DNA of 64,000 nucleotides from Candidatus Thiodiazotropha sp. (ex Monitilora ramsayi) (GTDB lineage: Bacteria > Pseudomonadota > Gammaproteobacteria > Chromatiales > Chromatiaceae): positions 372,001 through 436,000 of the forward strand of contig JAHXIO010000006.1 in NCBI GenBank assembly GCA_025655595.1, written 5' to 3'. A model generated the notes under the pieces. That model worked only from the letters and a program-made list of their open reading frames with translations, was not told where the DNA came from and ran no database searches. Below are positions 36,406 through 46,479 of this stretch, in pieces. The position numbers were made by a program, and so were the translations under genes. The stretch's first letter is position 1. Each line of letters starts with the position of its first letter.

Positions 36406-36437
36406 CAGAGCTGATCGGGTCAGTGTTAACAGGGCTT
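36406..36437. repeat. Decayed MITE terminal repeat
   Basis: CAGAGCTGATCGGGTCAGTG followed by TTAACAGGGC resembles the right end of the element at 19364-19634 with about four substitutions and one insertion. No second end was found nearby, so this is a solo, degenerate terminus between pckG and the unknown gene. Confidence 0.5.
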
Positions 36438-36488
36438 GTGGGTCCGGCTGATAGTTACCTTATTTACCGCATGGACCACTAGTATTGT

Positions 36489-38348
36489 TCAATCACAGGT
36501 TGCAGAGAGATCCCAATATTTTGGGGAGTGGTATAACCGGGCCAGTTGAAGCTCCCGTTCAAGCTCCATCTCCCGTGGGAGATGGTCACCAAAACGGGTG
36601 AACAATTCTTCCTGATCAATGGTTTCGTGGCGGGCGACTTCCCGATCGATGTTCATGATTTCAAAAAAGTCCGTTTTATCGAAATCCAGTCCCTCCCAAT
36701 TTAGGGAATCATGGGAGGGAACCCAGCCCAAGGGGCTCTCAACCGCGTGACCACAGCCGCAACAACGGTCCACCACCCATTTGAGTACACGCATGTTCTC
36801 GCTGAACCCCGGCCAGATGAAACGACCGTGTTCGTCTTTGCGAAACCAGTTGACCCGGAAAATTGCGGGTGGTGTAGCGACGTTCATGCGTCCGATACGC
36901 AGCCAGTGTTTCAGGTACTCCGCCATGTTGTATCCACAGAATGGCAACATGGCCATGGGATCGCGCCGCATGGCAGCCTGACCGATGGAGGCTGCGGTCG
37001 CCTCCGAGCCCATGGTCGCCGCCATGTAGACGCCATGCTCCCAGTTGTAGCTCTGAAAGACTAACGGGAAGTTGTGACTGACACGCCCGCCAAACAGAAA
37101 AGCGGTAATCGGCACACCGGCAGGATTCTCCCATTCGGGATCAATCGAAGGACAGGCAGCAGCGGGTGCGGTAAAACGTGCATTGGGATGTGCCGCCGGG
37201 CGGCCACAGCCAATAGCCCAATCTTCTCCGCGCCAGTCGATCAGGTGTTCAGGAGGATCTTCCGTCAGCCCCTCCCACCATATATCGCCATCATCCGTCA
37301 GGGCGCAGTTGGTGAAGATGCAGTTTTCACGTAATGCAGCGAGGGCATTGGGATTGGATGACTCATTGGTGCCAGGGGCAACGCCGAACAACCCATACTC
37401 CGGGTTGATGGCATAAAACTTACCGTCCTCAGGATTGGGTTTTATCCAGGCAATATCATCGCCGATCGTGGTGACCTTCCACCCCTCGAAGCCTTTTGGC
37501 GATTTGAGCATTGCAAAATTGGTTTTTCCGCAGGCACTGGGGAAGGCCGCTGCGATATAGAGCTTCTTCTTCTCAGGGGTTTCAACGCCCATGATCAACA
37601 TGTGTTCGGCCAGCCAACCCTCATCCCTTCCCATCACCGAGGCGATACGCAGCGCAAAGCACTTCTTGCCCAACAGGGCGTTACCGCCGTAACCACTGCC
37701 GAAGGACCAGATCTCCCGGGTCTCTGGGAAATGGGTAATGTATTTATCCTCAATGTTGCCGGCACAGGGCCAGGGAACGTCTTCTTCCCCCGGTACCAAG
37801 GGTGCACCAACTGAGTGCACGCAGGGCACGAATTTACCATCATCACCGAGCACATCGAGCACCTCCTGCCCCATGCGGGTCATAATGCGCTGATTCACTG
37901 CGACATAGGGTGAGTCTGAGATTTCAATACCGATATGAGCGATATGAGAACCAAGGGGGCCCATGCTGAACGGGATCACATACATCGTCCTTCCCTGCAT
38001 ACAACCCTTGAACAATCCATTAAGGATCGTTTTCATCGCCTTGGGATCCATCCAGTTGTTGGTAGGGCCGGCGTCTTCTTCGTTTTCTGAACAGATATAG
38101 GTACGCTCCTCAACGCGAGCCACATCGCTCGGATGGGAACGGGCCAGGTAACTGTTGGGCCGCTTATCCGGATTAAGACGAATCAAGGTGCCGCTCTTCA
38201 CCATCTCGTCACACAAGCGGTCGTACTCTTCCTGTGAACCATCGCACCAGTAGATCCGGTCCGGATTACATCGTTGAGCGATCTCATCAACCCAAGCTAA
38301 AAGTTTATGATTGTTTGTCCGAACGGCACCATCATGTTTTGTGGTCAT
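36489..38348 (-). CDS. pckG: Phosphoenolpyruvate carboxykinase (GTP)
   Basis: A 619-residue GTP-dependent PEPCK converting oxaloacetate to PEP and CO2. The P-loop is [12 protein letters not shown], and the GTP-family signatures include [15 protein letters not shown] and the mobile lid region around [19 protein letters not shown]. The length and motifs are those of the GTP class, not the ATP-dependent PckA of enteric bacteria. It may serve gluconeogenesis or run in the carboxylating direction. It is transcribed alone, with a 515-base upstream gap. Confidence 0.95.
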   Translation of the reverse strand: MTTKHDGAVRTNNHKLLAWVDEIAQRCNPDRIYWCDGSQEEYDRLCDEMVKSGTLIRLNPDKRPNSYLARSHPSDVARVEERTYICSENEEDAGPTNNWMDPKAMKTILNGLFKGCMQGRTMYVIPFSMGPLGSHIAHIGIEISDSPYVAVNQRIMTRMGQEVLDVLGDDGKFVPCVHSVGAPLVPGEEDVPWPCAGNIEDKYITHFPETREIWSFGSGYGGNALLGKKCFALRIASVMGRDEGWLAEHMLIMGVETPEKKKLYIAAAFPSACGKTNFAMLKSPKGFEGWKVTTIGDDIAWIKPNPEDGKFYAINPEYGLFGVAPGTNESSNPNALAALRENCIFTNCALTDDGDIWWEGLTEDPPEHLIDWRGEDWAIGCGRPAAHPNARFTAPAAACPSIDPEWENPAGVPITAFLFGGRVSHNFPLVFQSYNWEHGVYMAATMGSEATAASIGQAAMRRDPMAMLPFCGYNMAEYLKHWLRIGRMNVATPPAIFRVNWFRKDEHGRFIWPGFSENMRVLKWVVDRCCGCGHAVESPLGWVPSHDSLNWEGLDFDKTDFFEIMNIDREVARHETIDQEELFTRFGDHLPREMELERELQLARLYHSPKYWDLSATCD

Positions 38349-38863
38349 GGTGAATGTTCACCTCTGATTTTTTGTGACTTACGAGCATTTAAGGTTGAAT
38401 GTTGATGGCCCTAAAGTTGCCCAGACAATAGGGTAAATCTGAACAGATAGAGTGAGTACCCGCTTAGAAGTATATGAAACGCGATTGTAATGTGCTATCC
38501 CGGTCTAAGCAGACATTCTGACAAATCAGATGTTTGTCACTATCTAGTCGTGATAAGGCCATTAAAGTATGGAATAGGAGTCTAGTGTTTTACATGCAAT
38601 CATTGTAGGGCTTTTAGTCCAACAGGCCAGGGTATCCATTAATTGATCTTTGATATGTCAGAATGATCAAGCTGTCCCCGGATAGTGAGCCGGGGATCTA
38701 CGGCACCATGATACGATTTTGTATTGGTAAATTGTGACAGTTAAACAAAGCCGCTTTAACAGGTGCAGTTGATCACTCATTTGGAATTTTTCGGCCGGGT
38801 TCGCTTCACTGCCCCTTTTTGATCTAGAATGGCGCGGGTCTTACCAGCCGACTCACCTGCTTC
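38349..38863. other. 515-bp intergenic region between pckG and nth
   Basis: This divergent gap presumably holds the pckG and nth promoters. The one clear structure is a hairpin at 38675-38696 (TCCCCGG, 8-base loop, CCGGGGA) without a T run. No reading frame or RNA gene is recognised. Confidence 0.5.
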
Positions 38864-39496
38864 ATGAATAAAGAAAAACGACAGGCAATTTTCGCTCGCC
38901 TGCAGGCCGCCGACCCCAATCCCACCACCGAGCTCAACTACCGATCACCCTTCGAACTGTTGGTGGCGGTCATTCTCTCGGCGCAGGCAACGGACAAGGG
39001 TGTCAATAAGGCGACCTCTCAACTTTTTCCCGTAGCCAATACGCCGGAGAAGATACTCGATCTGGGGGTCAATGGCCTGAAGCGCTATATCAGGACCATC
39101 GGCCTGTTCAACACCAAAGCGAAGAATATCATTGAGACCTGCCGTATCCTGACCGAGCGACATGACAGTGAAGTGCCGGAGGACCGCAAGGCATTGGAAT
39201 CTCTGCCCGGCGTCGGCAGAAAAACCGCCAACGTCGTGTTGAATACGGCCTTCGGTCATCCCACCATGGCGGTGGATACCCATATCTTCCGGGTCGCCAA
39301 CCGGACAAAACTGGCTCCCGGCAAGACGGTGCTAGAGGTGGAAAAGAAATTGCTCAAGTTCACCCCCAAGGCATACCTGCAGGATGCCCACCACTGGTTG
39401 ATTCTGCATGGACGATACACCTGTATCGCGCGCAAGCCCCGCTGCGGCAGTTGCGTGATTGAGGATCTCTGCGAGTATAAGGAGAAGACCGATTGA
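38864..39496 (+). CDS. nth: Endonuclease III
   Basis: A 210-residue base-excision-repair glycosylase/AP-lyase for oxidised pyrimidines. The helix-hairpin-helix LPGVGRKTANVVL carries the catalytic lysine, and the catalytic aspartate is in MAVDTHIFRV. The C-terminal [4Fe-4S] cluster is C-x6-C-x2-C-x5-C (CIARKPRCGSCVIEDLC). The length is normal. Relatives often sit after rnf genes; here it stands after a long gap. Confidence 0.96.
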   Translation: MNKEKRQAIFARLQAADPNPTTELNYRSPFELLVAVILSAQATDKGVNKATSQLFPVANTPEKILDLGVNGLKRYIRTIGLFNTKAKNIIETCRILTERHDSEVPEDRKALESLPGVGRKTANVVLNTAFGHPTMAVDTHIFRVANRTKLAPGKTVLEVEKKLLKFTPKAYLQDAHHWLILHGRYTCIARKPRCGSCVIEDLCEYKEKTD

Positions 39497-39629
39497 GGCT
39501 GTTGATGTGTGTGGAGTTTCTCGTCTCGAGATTCAATTCATTGATTCCTCTCTGGCAATTTCCTCATAGGGAGGGACTACAATGTCCTCTTGACGGAGAG
39601 AAAAAAGAACATTACCGGAGGAGATGGAG

Positions 39630-40085
39630 ATGAGAACAATAGTCCCGATTATGGCGGCATTCGGTCTGCTTGCCGCGTCGGTTGTCAATGCGGGTGGTGG
39701 ATTGATCAACCAGTCCAGTCAGTTTTCAGTGCAGAAGACGGCGGACCGCTTCGTGGTGGCGGCGGAGAAAGCCGGTCTTAAAATCTTCGCGCGAATCGAT
39801 CATGCCGCCGGTGCCGCCAAAGTGGGGAAATCCCTGCGACCTACCCAACTGATCATTTTCGGCAGTCCGAAGGTGGGCACTGCATTGATGACCAGCGACC
39901 AACGCGCCGGTATCGACCTGCCGCTCAAGGCGCTGGCCTGGCAGGATGCGGAGGGTAAGGTCTGGCTGAGCTATAACAGTCCAGACTATCTTTTTGGACG
40001 TTTCGGTATTGATGACCGCTCGGCTGTGAAAAAGAAGATTACGGGGGCGCTGCTTAAATTAGCCGGTGCCGCGACCCAACCTTGA
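39630..40085 (+). CDS. DUF302 family exported protein
   Basis: A 151-residue protein with an N-terminal signal peptide (about residues 1-21, ending VVNAG) and a DUF302 domain. The domain opens TADRFVVAAEKAGLKIFARIDHAAGA, then LRPTQLIIFGSPKVGTALM and the end LPLKALAWQDAEGKVWLSYNSP. The function is unknown; the fold may bind a small ligand or metal. The start at 39630 is preferred because GGAGG lies eight bases upstream; an ATG six bases earlier abuts that site. Confidence 0.85.
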   Translation: MRTIVPIMAAFGLLAASVVNAGGGLINQSSQFSVQKTADRFVVAAEKAGLKIFARIDHAAGAAKVGKSLRPTQLIIFGSPKVGTALMTSDQRAGIDLPLKALAWQDAEGKVWLSYNSPDYLFGRFGIDDRSAVKKKITGALLKLAGAATQP

Positions 40086-40099
40086 GGACATGACAGTCG

Positions 40100-40528
40100 A
40101 TGTTTGGTGGTGAACGTGATCAGATGCGCCGGGTCTTTTTCGAATCCTGGCGTAAGTTGCAGGCAGGCGAAGCAATGGAACCCTTGGAACAGATGGTTTC
40201 CAGTGTGGTGAAGGCACACCCTGAGTACCATCCATTGTTGAGTGACAAGGAAACCGGGTTGTCGAAGGAGTTTCAACCCGAAGGTGGTGAAACCAACCCC
40301 TTTCTGCATATGGCGATGCATATCTCACTGCTGGAGCAGATTTCGACCGATCGCCCACCGGGTATCGCTGATCTTTACCAGCGGCTTTGCAAGCGACTGG
40401 GCGATACCCATGATGCGGAGCATCAGCTCATGGAGTGCCTGGGTCGGATGTTGTGGGAGGCTCAGTCCGCCAATCGTATGCCGGATGAACAGGCCTATCT
40501 CGACTGTATCAGGCGGTTGCTCGGCTGA
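40100..40528 (+). CDS. DUF1841 family protein
   Basis: A 142-residue cytoplasmic helical protein of the DUF1841 family, recognised from FGGERDQMRRVFFESWRKLQ, HPEYHPLL and NPFLHMAMHISLLEQISTDRPPGI. The C-terminal part carries HDAEHQLMECLGRMLWEAQ. Conserved histidines suggest a metal site, but no activity is known. It lies 14 bases after the DUF302 gene, and its TGA overlaps the next start by one base (TGATG). Confidence 0.85.
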   Translation: MFGGERDQMRRVFFESWRKLQAGEAMEPLEQMVSSVVKAHPEYHPLLSDKETGLSKEFQPEGGETNPFLHMAMHISLLEQISTDRPPGIADLYQRLCKRLGDTHDAEHQLMECLGRMLWEAQSANRMPDEQAYLDCIRRLLG

Positions 40529-40728
40529 TGGCCCGACGGGACGCCACCAACTGCCCACTTTGTCGCGTCATGCGAGGACTTGCCTTCGGTGGTATGGGTG
40601 CAGCCATCGGCGGTTACGGTTCCATGCTGTTCGGTGCGGACAAGAATGAGGCCATCTACTTTGCGCTTTTCGGTGCTATCGCGTTGACGGCAATCATGCA
40701 ACGTAAGCGTGATAGAAAAGACTCATGA
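40528..40728 (+). CDS. Small membrane protein with CxxC
   Basis: A 66-residue protein. A CPLC motif near the N-terminus is followed by two hydrophobic helices (about residues 18-34 and 42-57) and a basic tail (RKRDRKDS). Translational coupling to the DUF1841 gene (TGATG) supports it being real. The function is unknown. Confidence 0.65.
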   Translation: MARRDATNCPLCRVMRGLAFGGMGAAIGGYGSMLFGADKNEAIYFALFGAIALTAIMQRKRDRKDS

Positions 40729-40872
40729 TCAGAGATCAAGAGTGAAATCCGACAACCTTGTGTTTTGTCTGTGATGGTTTTGTGAACAACAGCGCTCAGC
40801 ATTGGCTGATAAAGAGTTACCAGTCGCACACGCAGCATAGTACACACTAATTGGACTGTCAGAGGTAAAGAG

Positions 40873-42318
40873 ATGCCACAGCTTAAACACTACCCCCACA
40901 TGATCGCCGGTGATGTTCAATCAAGCGGCGATATACGGGTGTTTGCACCTTTCGATCGTGAATCCATCGCCACCATCGATACGGTTGGGGCTGATGGCGT
41001 TGAGGAGGCATTGCGAATTGCAAGGGGATTGTTTGAGGACAGGGATGGCTGGCTGGCACCATCCGACCGCATCGATATCCTAAAGCGTGCCGCCGGCATC
41101 ATGCAGGAGCGCTCAGAAACATTGGCAATTGAGGCGGCCCGCGAGGGGGGTAAGCCACTGCCGGATTCACGGGTCGAAGTGGCCAGGGCCATCGACGGTA
41201 TGCAGATCTGCATAGAAACCCTGCGTACCGAGGCGGGGGAGGAGATCCCCATGGGAGTCAATCCTGCCTCGTTGGGTCGACTGGCTTTTACTCATCGGGA
41301 GCCGATCGGTGTGGTGGTGGCAGTCAGCGCGTTCAATCATCCCCTGAATCTGATCGTACATCAGGTAGCCCCGGCGGTGGCGACGGGTTGTCCCGTTATT
41401 GTCAAACCCGCTGAAGATACTCCTCTTTCCTGCATGCGTTTTCTCGAAATTCTTCGGGAGGCGGGTCTGCCGGAAGGTTGGGCTCAAGGGCTGATGACTG
41501 CCGATCATGAGGTTGCCGGGAAGCTGGTGACAGATCCAGGGGTCGACTTTTTCAGTTTCATTGGAAGCGCCAGGGTGGGTTGGTGGTTGCGTTCGCAACT
41601 TGCACCGGGAACCCGCTGTGCCCTGGAACATGGTGGTGCGGCACCGGTCATCATCGAGTCCGATGCCGATTTGGCAGAGGCGCTGCCACTATTGGCAAAA
41701 GGCGCCTTCTACCATGCGGGTCAGGTTTGTGTCTCGGTGCAGCGGGTCTTTGCGCATAATAGTATCGCCCGGCAGGTGGCAGAGGGGATGGCGGCCGAGG
41801 GGGCGAAAATGGCCATCGGCGATCCGACGCTGCCTGGGACCGACATTGGACCCATGATTCGACCCGGGGAGGTCGAGCGTGTACATGAGTGGGTGCGTGA
41901 GGCTGTGGCTGACGGTGCGGAGCTGATATGTGGCGGTGAGCCCGTAACAGAAACCTGTTATCCCGCGACGGTACTCTTTAATCCCCCCGCAAAGGCCAAG
42001 GTGAGCTCGATGGAGGTTTTCGGCCCGGTGGTCTGTGTCTACGGATTTGATGAGATGGATCAGGCCATCGATCTGGCCAACGCACTGCCTTATGCCTTTC
42101 AGGCGGCTGTTTTTACCAATAATCTGCAGCGGGCACTACGCGGCTATAAGCGACTCAATGCCTCTGCCGTGATGATCAATGACTTTACTGCATTCAGGGT
42201 CGACTGGATGCCGTTTGCCGGTCTGCGCCAGTCGGGTATGGGCGTGGGCGGGATCCCACACACCATGCGCGATATGCAAGTGGAGAAGATGGTAGTGATT
42301 CGTTCCCCAGAGCTGTAA
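40873..42318 (+). CDS. NAD(P)-dependent aldehyde dehydrogenase
   Basis: A 481-residue ALDH-superfamily enzyme. The cofactor-binding SAFNHPLNLIVHQVAPAVATGCPVIVKPAEDTP block, the catalytic glutamate in ALEHGGAAPVI, the nucleophilic cysteine in YHAGQVCVSVQRV and the C-terminal PFAGLRQSGMGVGG are present. The LEHGG form (rather than LELGG) and the short N-terminus place it in a glyceraldehyde-3-phosphate/lactaldehyde-like or sulfolactaldehyde-like branch, not resolvable by eye. It is monocistronic, with a 144-base upstream gap. Confidence 0.9.
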   Translation: MPQLKHYPHMIAGDVQSSGDIRVFAPFDRESIATIDTVGADGVEEALRIARGLFEDRDGWLAPSDRIDILKRAAGIMQERSETLAIEAAREGGKPLPDSRVEVARAIDGMQICIETLRTEAGEEIPMGVNPASLGRLAFTHREPIGVVVAVSAFNHPLNLIVHQVAPAVATGCPVIVKPAEDTPLSCMRFLEILREAGLPEGWAQGLMTADHEVAGKLVTDPGVDFFSFIGSARVGWWLRSQLAPGTRCALEHGGAAPVIIESDADLAEALPLLAKGAFYHAGQVCVSVQRVFAHNSIARQVAEGMAAEGAKMAIGDPTLPGTDIGPMIRPGEVERVHEWVREAVADGAELICGGEPVTETCYPATVLFNPPAKAKVSSMEVFGPVVCVYGFDEMDQAIDLANALPYAFQAAVFTNNLQRALRGYKRLNASAVMINDFTAFRVDWMPFAGLRQSGMGVGGIPHTMRDMQVEKMVVIRSPEL

Positions 42319-42359
42319 TTCTTGCTGGCTACCCGGATCTAGGATCCGTGAATGAGCAT

Positions 42360-42743
42360 TTAGCTCAGGTTGACCTGGATCACCTGTGAGTATCCGCTTT
42401 CCAGTCCATCGGCGTCATAGGCGGAAACGGCGAAGTAGTAACTGCCGGCAGGTAAGTCATTGACAGTATACTGGGTAATGGTGTCGTCATTCAGGTCAAC
42501 CAGAGGCTCCATGTTACTTGCCGATGAGCCCATATAGACCTTGTAGCCGGCCAGTTCATTGGGAGAAATGTACGTGCCGTCAGCACGGGTGCTGGGGGCG
42601 ATCCAGGAGAGGTTGACTGTATCTTTTGCGTTGACAGGCGGCGATGCTTCGGAGTTTTGACTGGTGGTCGAGCTGTTGTTGCCGCATGCGGTCAGTACGG
42701 AAGTAAAAATCAGTACTGCAATAATGTGAAAGGATCTGCGCAT
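42360..42743 (-). CDS. Lipoprotein with fibronectin type III-like domain
   Basis: A 127-residue secreted lipoprotein. The signal peptide ends in the lipobox LTAC (cysteine at residue 20). A Ser/Asn-rich linker is followed by one fibronectin III-like beta sandwich (VNLSWIAPSTRADGT, AGYKVYMGSSA, YTVNDLPAGSYYFAVSAYDADGLESGYS). It is probably outer-membrane attached. The function is unknown. Confidence 0.82.
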   Translation of the reverse strand: MRRSFHIIAVLIFTSVLTACGNNSSTTSQNSEASPPVNAKDTVNLSWIAPSTRADGTYISPNELAGYKVYMGSSASNMEPLVDLNDDTITQYTVNDLPAGSYYFAVSAYDADGLESGYSQVIQVNLS

Positions 42744-42960
42744 GGGACAGGAATCTCCAAGGTCTGGTTAGGCTGTCAACTTCGCATCCTTGCGCTCGCT
42801 CTACCCTTCCCTGGGCTCTTGCAGGCTTAATTTAGGAAGGTATTTCCTGACAAGCCGCTTTTGAGTAGGCAGCAGTCTACCGATGTCGGAGAGGAAATGG
42901 ATGCCCCAATTTACAAAAATGTGATTCTCGTCAACTCAAAATCGCTAAAGTCCTACCGAG

Positions 42961-45594
42961 TCACTCAGGCATTCTCTCGGTAACAGCCTGCTTCAGGCAT
43001 TCGAGTTGAGTCTCATCGAGGATGGGATTGTTCTTCCGGTCGGTGATGAAAAAGATATCCTCGACCTCCGCACCCAAGGTTGTAATCTTGGCATGCTGAA
43101 GACGAATCTGGCAGCTGGCGAAGGCCTGACCGACATCGGAGAGGAGTCCTGGTCTGTCCAGTGTGACCAGACGCATGGCCGTTCTCTGCGAGTTCGGTTC
43201 CTGTGTGAAATAGATATTTGTCGCGGTATCGAAATGTTTGTGTCTTCTGGGTAGGCTGCGGCTCACCTTGAGAGGTTGGTCGCCATCCTGGACGAGTCCT
43301 CCTCTGAGGGTGCCGGTAACTTCATCCCAGCGCTGTCCCTGTTCAACGGGGCTGCCGTCCTGCTCTAAAACGAGAAAGGAGTTCAGGGAGAAACCCGCTG
43401 AGGTGCTCATGACCCGGGCATTGACGATCGAGAGCGCGAGTTGATCGAGCAGGGTCGTAATGACGGCGAAGATGTTATCCCTGTCGATACCGTAAAAGAG
43501 TACCTCCGTACCGCCGCGTTTGGCAGTCTGACGCATCTTGATCAGCGGTAGTTCATAAGCGGGTGTGGCCAGGATCGACTCGGTATGCCGCTGGATTGCG
43601 TTTGGCGAGTGGGTGAGAAAATATTCATGGTTGAATGTGCTCCAGAGCCCAAGGATCGCTTCGGTCCGGAGATCGGTAGACTGCTGCAGGTTCCACATGG
43701 CGGCGTCCTGCTTCTCCTTAATCAGGTCCTCCTGCGCGAGCGGATTCTCCAGACCTCTCAATAGGGCGCGTCGGGTGGCAATGTAGAGGTCTCGTAGCAA
43801 AGAGTCCTTCCAGGAGTTCCATGCCCCGGGGTTGGTGGCGCGGCTATCCGCGAATGTCAGGAGATAGAGATAAGAGAGACGGCTGGCGTCACCCATCTGT
43901 GCGGCAAATGCCTGAACGACTTCCGGGTCGGTAATATCTTTACGCTGCGCCGTCATCGACATCAGCAGATGGTTACTCACCAGCCAGCTCACCAGGTGGC
44001 TGTCGTATTCGCTGAGATGGTGTTGACGGCAGAATGCGTAGGCATCGATTGCTCCCAGCTCCGAATGGTTGCCGCCACGGCCCTTGGCGATATCGTGAAA
44101 CAGGGCAGCCAGATAGATCAGCTCTTCCTTGGGCAGTGCATTCATCAGTTGGGCGCAAAAGGGACTCTCCTGCGCATATATATCAACAGTCAGTCTGCGC
44201 AGGTTGCGTATGACCATCAGCGTGTGTTCGTCTACGGTATAGACATGGAACAGGTCGTACTGCATACGACCTACGATGTCTTCGAAAGCAGGAATGTACG
44301 CAGCCAACACACCGTATATATTCATACGTCGCAGGGCGCGGGTGATGCCGATCGGCTGCCGCAATATTCCCATGAACAGGTTCTGGGCACGGGTATCCTG
44401 GCGGAATTTCTCGTCGATCAGATAGGTGTGGTTGCGAATCAGGCGAATGGTACTTGCCCTGACACCTTTCAGGCTCTGGTTCTCCTGCAGAATGAGAAAC
44501 AGCTCGAGCAGGGCGGTGGGCGACTGCTCGAATACCCGGTCGTGGGTCACTTCAAGAAAGTCGCTGCGGCTCTGAAATCGCCGGTTGATTTCAGTCGGTT
44601 CGCCCAGTTGGTCCTGCAGAAGGATCTTCTCCTGAAAGTGCTGTAACAACATCTCGTTGAGACGGCTCAGTTCCATCACTGTGCGGTAGTAGTCCCGCAT
44701 GAAGCATTCAACTGCCAGGTTGGCGTAATCGTTGTCATATCCGAGCTGTGAAGCGAGGGTTCGCTGATGGTCGAAAAGCAGTCGGTCGTCATGTCTGCCG
44801 GTCAGAAGATGCAGGGCAAAGCGCACTCGCCACAAGTGATTTTGGCCTTCAATCAGCGTCTTGTATTCGACCTCAGTGAGAAATCCATGTCTGACCAGAT
44901 CGTGAAGGTCACTGATCCTGAAATGGCGTTTTGCCACCCATACTATGGTCTGAATATCCCTGAGCCCTCCGGGGCTCTCTTTGATGTTGGGCTCCAGGTT
45001 GCTGATACTGTCGTCATGTTTGGCATGGCGCTGGATCTGTTCCTGCCACTTGGCTTCGAAGAACACATGGCTGCTCCACATCCTGTCGGGGTCGGTGGCT
45101 TCCAGCATGGCCTCGAACAGCGGCCGGGACCCCGCCAAGTGGCGGGATTCAATAAGATTGGTAATGACAGTGATATCCTGCGCCGCCTCCCGCACACAGT
45201 CGTCGATGGTACGGACGCTATGTCCGACCTGCAGGCCGATATCCCACAGTAGCGTCAGCAACTGCTCAAGATTGGTCTTGAAGACGTCGAAATTCTCTTC
45301 ACCTTTAAACAGGATCAGGAGATCGATGTCAGACATTGGGTGCAGCTCCCCACGCCCGTAGCCACCGACTGCCACGAGTGCGGCACCAGCATCATCAGAG
45401 AAGTGGTGGTGCCATGCCCGTTTTAGTATCTCGTCGATTAGCTCGGCCCGCTCGGTAACGAGCTGGTCGGTTGGTATTGATCCTGTGGCGAAGCGCTCTT
45501 TCAGCGACTCACCGTAGTGCTTGAGATAGGTTTTGCACGGCTGTATAGGCGAGCCGCAATCAAAGGCCTCGTTCAGTGCAGATCTATCGATCAT
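42961..45594 (-). CDS. glnD: Bifunctional uridylyltransferase/uridylyl-removing enzyme
   Basis: An 877-residue nitrogen sensor that uridylylates PII when glutamine is low and de-uridylylates it when glutamine is high. The domains are in the standard order: nucleotidyltransferase (VGGYGRGELHPMSDIDLLIL), helical region, HD phosphohydrolase (AALFHDIAKGRGGNHSELG) and two C-terminal ACT domains (last block LVTLDRPGLLSDVGQAFASCQIRLQHAKI). The length is normal. It follows map after 18 bases, as in E. coli, and both are divergent from rpsB. Confidence 0.96.
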   Translation of the reverse strand: MIDRSALNEAFDCGSPIQPCKTYLKHYGESLKERFATGSIPTDQLVTERAELIDEILKRAWHHHFSDDAGAALVAVGGYGRGELHPMSDIDLLILFKGEENFDVFKTNLEQLLTLLWDIGLQVGHSVRTIDDCVREAAQDITVITNLIESRHLAGSRPLFEAMLEATDPDRMWSSHVFFEAKWQEQIQRHAKHDDSISNLEPNIKESPGGLRDIQTIVWVAKRHFRISDLHDLVRHGFLTEVEYKTLIEGQNHLWRVRFALHLLTGRHDDRLLFDHQRTLASQLGYDNDYANLAVECFMRDYYRTVMELSRLNEMLLQHFQEKILLQDQLGEPTEINRRFQSRSDFLEVTHDRVFEQSPTALLELFLILQENQSLKGVRASTIRLIRNHTYLIDEKFRQDTRAQNLFMGILRQPIGITRALRRMNIYGVLAAYIPAFEDIVGRMQYDLFHVYTVDEHTLMVIRNLRRLTVDIYAQESPFCAQLMNALPKEELIYLAALFHDIAKGRGGNHSELGAIDAYAFCRQHHLSEYDSHLVSWLVSNHLLMSMTAQRKDITDPEVVQAFAAQMGDASRLSYLYLLTFADSRATNPGAWNSWKDSLLRDLYIATRRALLRGLENPLAQEDLIKEKQDAAMWNLQQSTDLRTEAILGLWSTFNHEYFLTHSPNAIQRHTESILATPAYELPLIKMRQTAKRGGTEVLFYGIDRDNIFAVITTLLDQLALSIVNARVMSTSAGFSLNSFLVLEQDGSPVEQGQRWDEVTGTLRGGLVQDGDQPLKVSRSLPRRHKHFDTATNIYFTQEPNSQRTAMRLVTLDRPGLLSDVGQAFASCQIRLQHAKITTLGAEVEDIFFITDRKNNPILDETQLECLKQAVTERMPE

Positions 45595-45612
45595 CGGGAG
45601 GCTGCGGCTGAT

Positions 45613-46389
45613 CTAACGGGTAGGATCGGTTTCTTCATGACGCAAGGTTAACACCTCATAGGCGTCTTCGGTGACCAGTAGGGTGTGTTCATATTGGGCG
45701 GAGAGGCTGCGATCTTTGGTGACCACGGTCCAACCGTCGGGTTTGAGTTTAACCTGCTGCTTTCCCGCATTCACCATAGGCTCGATGGTGAAGCACATAC
45801 CGGGCTGCAGGACCAGACCGGTACCGGGTGTCCCATAATGCAGTATTTGGGGGTCCTCGTGGAATTCACGCCCAATTCCGTGACCGCAATACTCCCTGAC
45901 GACCGAGTAGTGATGAGATTCCACAAAGGTCTGAATAGCGTGCCCGATGTCACCCAGGCGGGTGCCGGGTTTGACCTTGCCGATGCCGATCCAGAGCGCC
46001 TCCCGCGTGACCTTCATGAGCCGGCTCGCCAGCACGGAAGGCTGGCCGACGGCGAACATCTTGCTCGTGTCTCCGTGGAAGCCGTCTTTGATGACAGTGA
46101 TATCGATGTTCACGATATCCCCCTTTTTCAACCGCTTTTCGCCAGGGATGCCGTGACAGACCACCTGGTTAACCGAAGTACATATGGACTTGGGGAAGCC
46201 GCGATAGTTGAGCGGGGCGGGAATGGCTTTCTGCACATTCATGATATGGTCGTGGCAAATGCGGTCGAGCTCCATTGTAGTCACGCCAGCCTGGATATGA
46301 GGCTCGATCATCTCCAGCACCTCGGCAGCCAGGCGGCCGGCCAAACGCATCTTTTCAATCTCGTCAGCAGTTTTTATCGTGGCGCCCAT
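45613..46389 (-). CDS. map: Methionine aminopeptidase, type I
   Basis: A 258-residue enzyme removing N-terminal Met. Metal ligands are seen in NIDITVIKDGFHGDTS (two Asp), GHGIGREFHEDP (His), TIEPM (Glu) and QYEHTLLV (Glu). The start at 46389 (MGATIKTADEIEKMR) matches family N-termini; the frame runs further upstream but would cross the rpsB promoter region. No strong ribosome site is visible. It is divergent from rpsB across 252 bases. Confidence 0.95.
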   Translation of the reverse strand: MGATIKTADEIEKMRLAGRLAAEVLEMIEPHIQAGVTTMELDRICHDHIMNVQKAIPAPLNYRGFPKSICTSVNQVVCHGIPGEKRLKKGDIVNIDITVIKDGFHGDTSKMFAVGQPSVLASRLMKVTREALWIGIGKVKPGTRLGDIGHAIQTFVESHHYSVVREYCGHGIGREFHEDPQILHYGTPGTGLVLQPGMCFTIEPMVNAGKQQVKLKPDGWTVVTKDRSLSAQYEHTLLVTEDAYEVLTLRHEETDPTR

Positions 46390-46442
46390 GTGAAATCGCT
46401 TGTAATTCCGGGAGGTTGTGGGGGAAGTGGGGTGAGAATCGT

Positions 46443-46471
46443 TTGTCGCATCCAGCCGCTTATGGTATAAA
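46443..46471 (+). promoter_or_regulatory. Predicted sigma70 promoter of rpsB
   Basis: TTGTCG (46443-46448) and TATAAA (46466-46471) are separated by exactly 17 bases and lie about 170 bases before the rpsB start. Initiation near 46478 would leave a leader of about 165 bases. Confidence 0.6.
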
Positions 46472-46479
46472 ACGCCCCG

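Noticed and set aside
38675-38696. Hairpin upstream of nth as a terminator
   Set aside because: It has no T run and lies in a divergent promoter region, so no terminator call was made.
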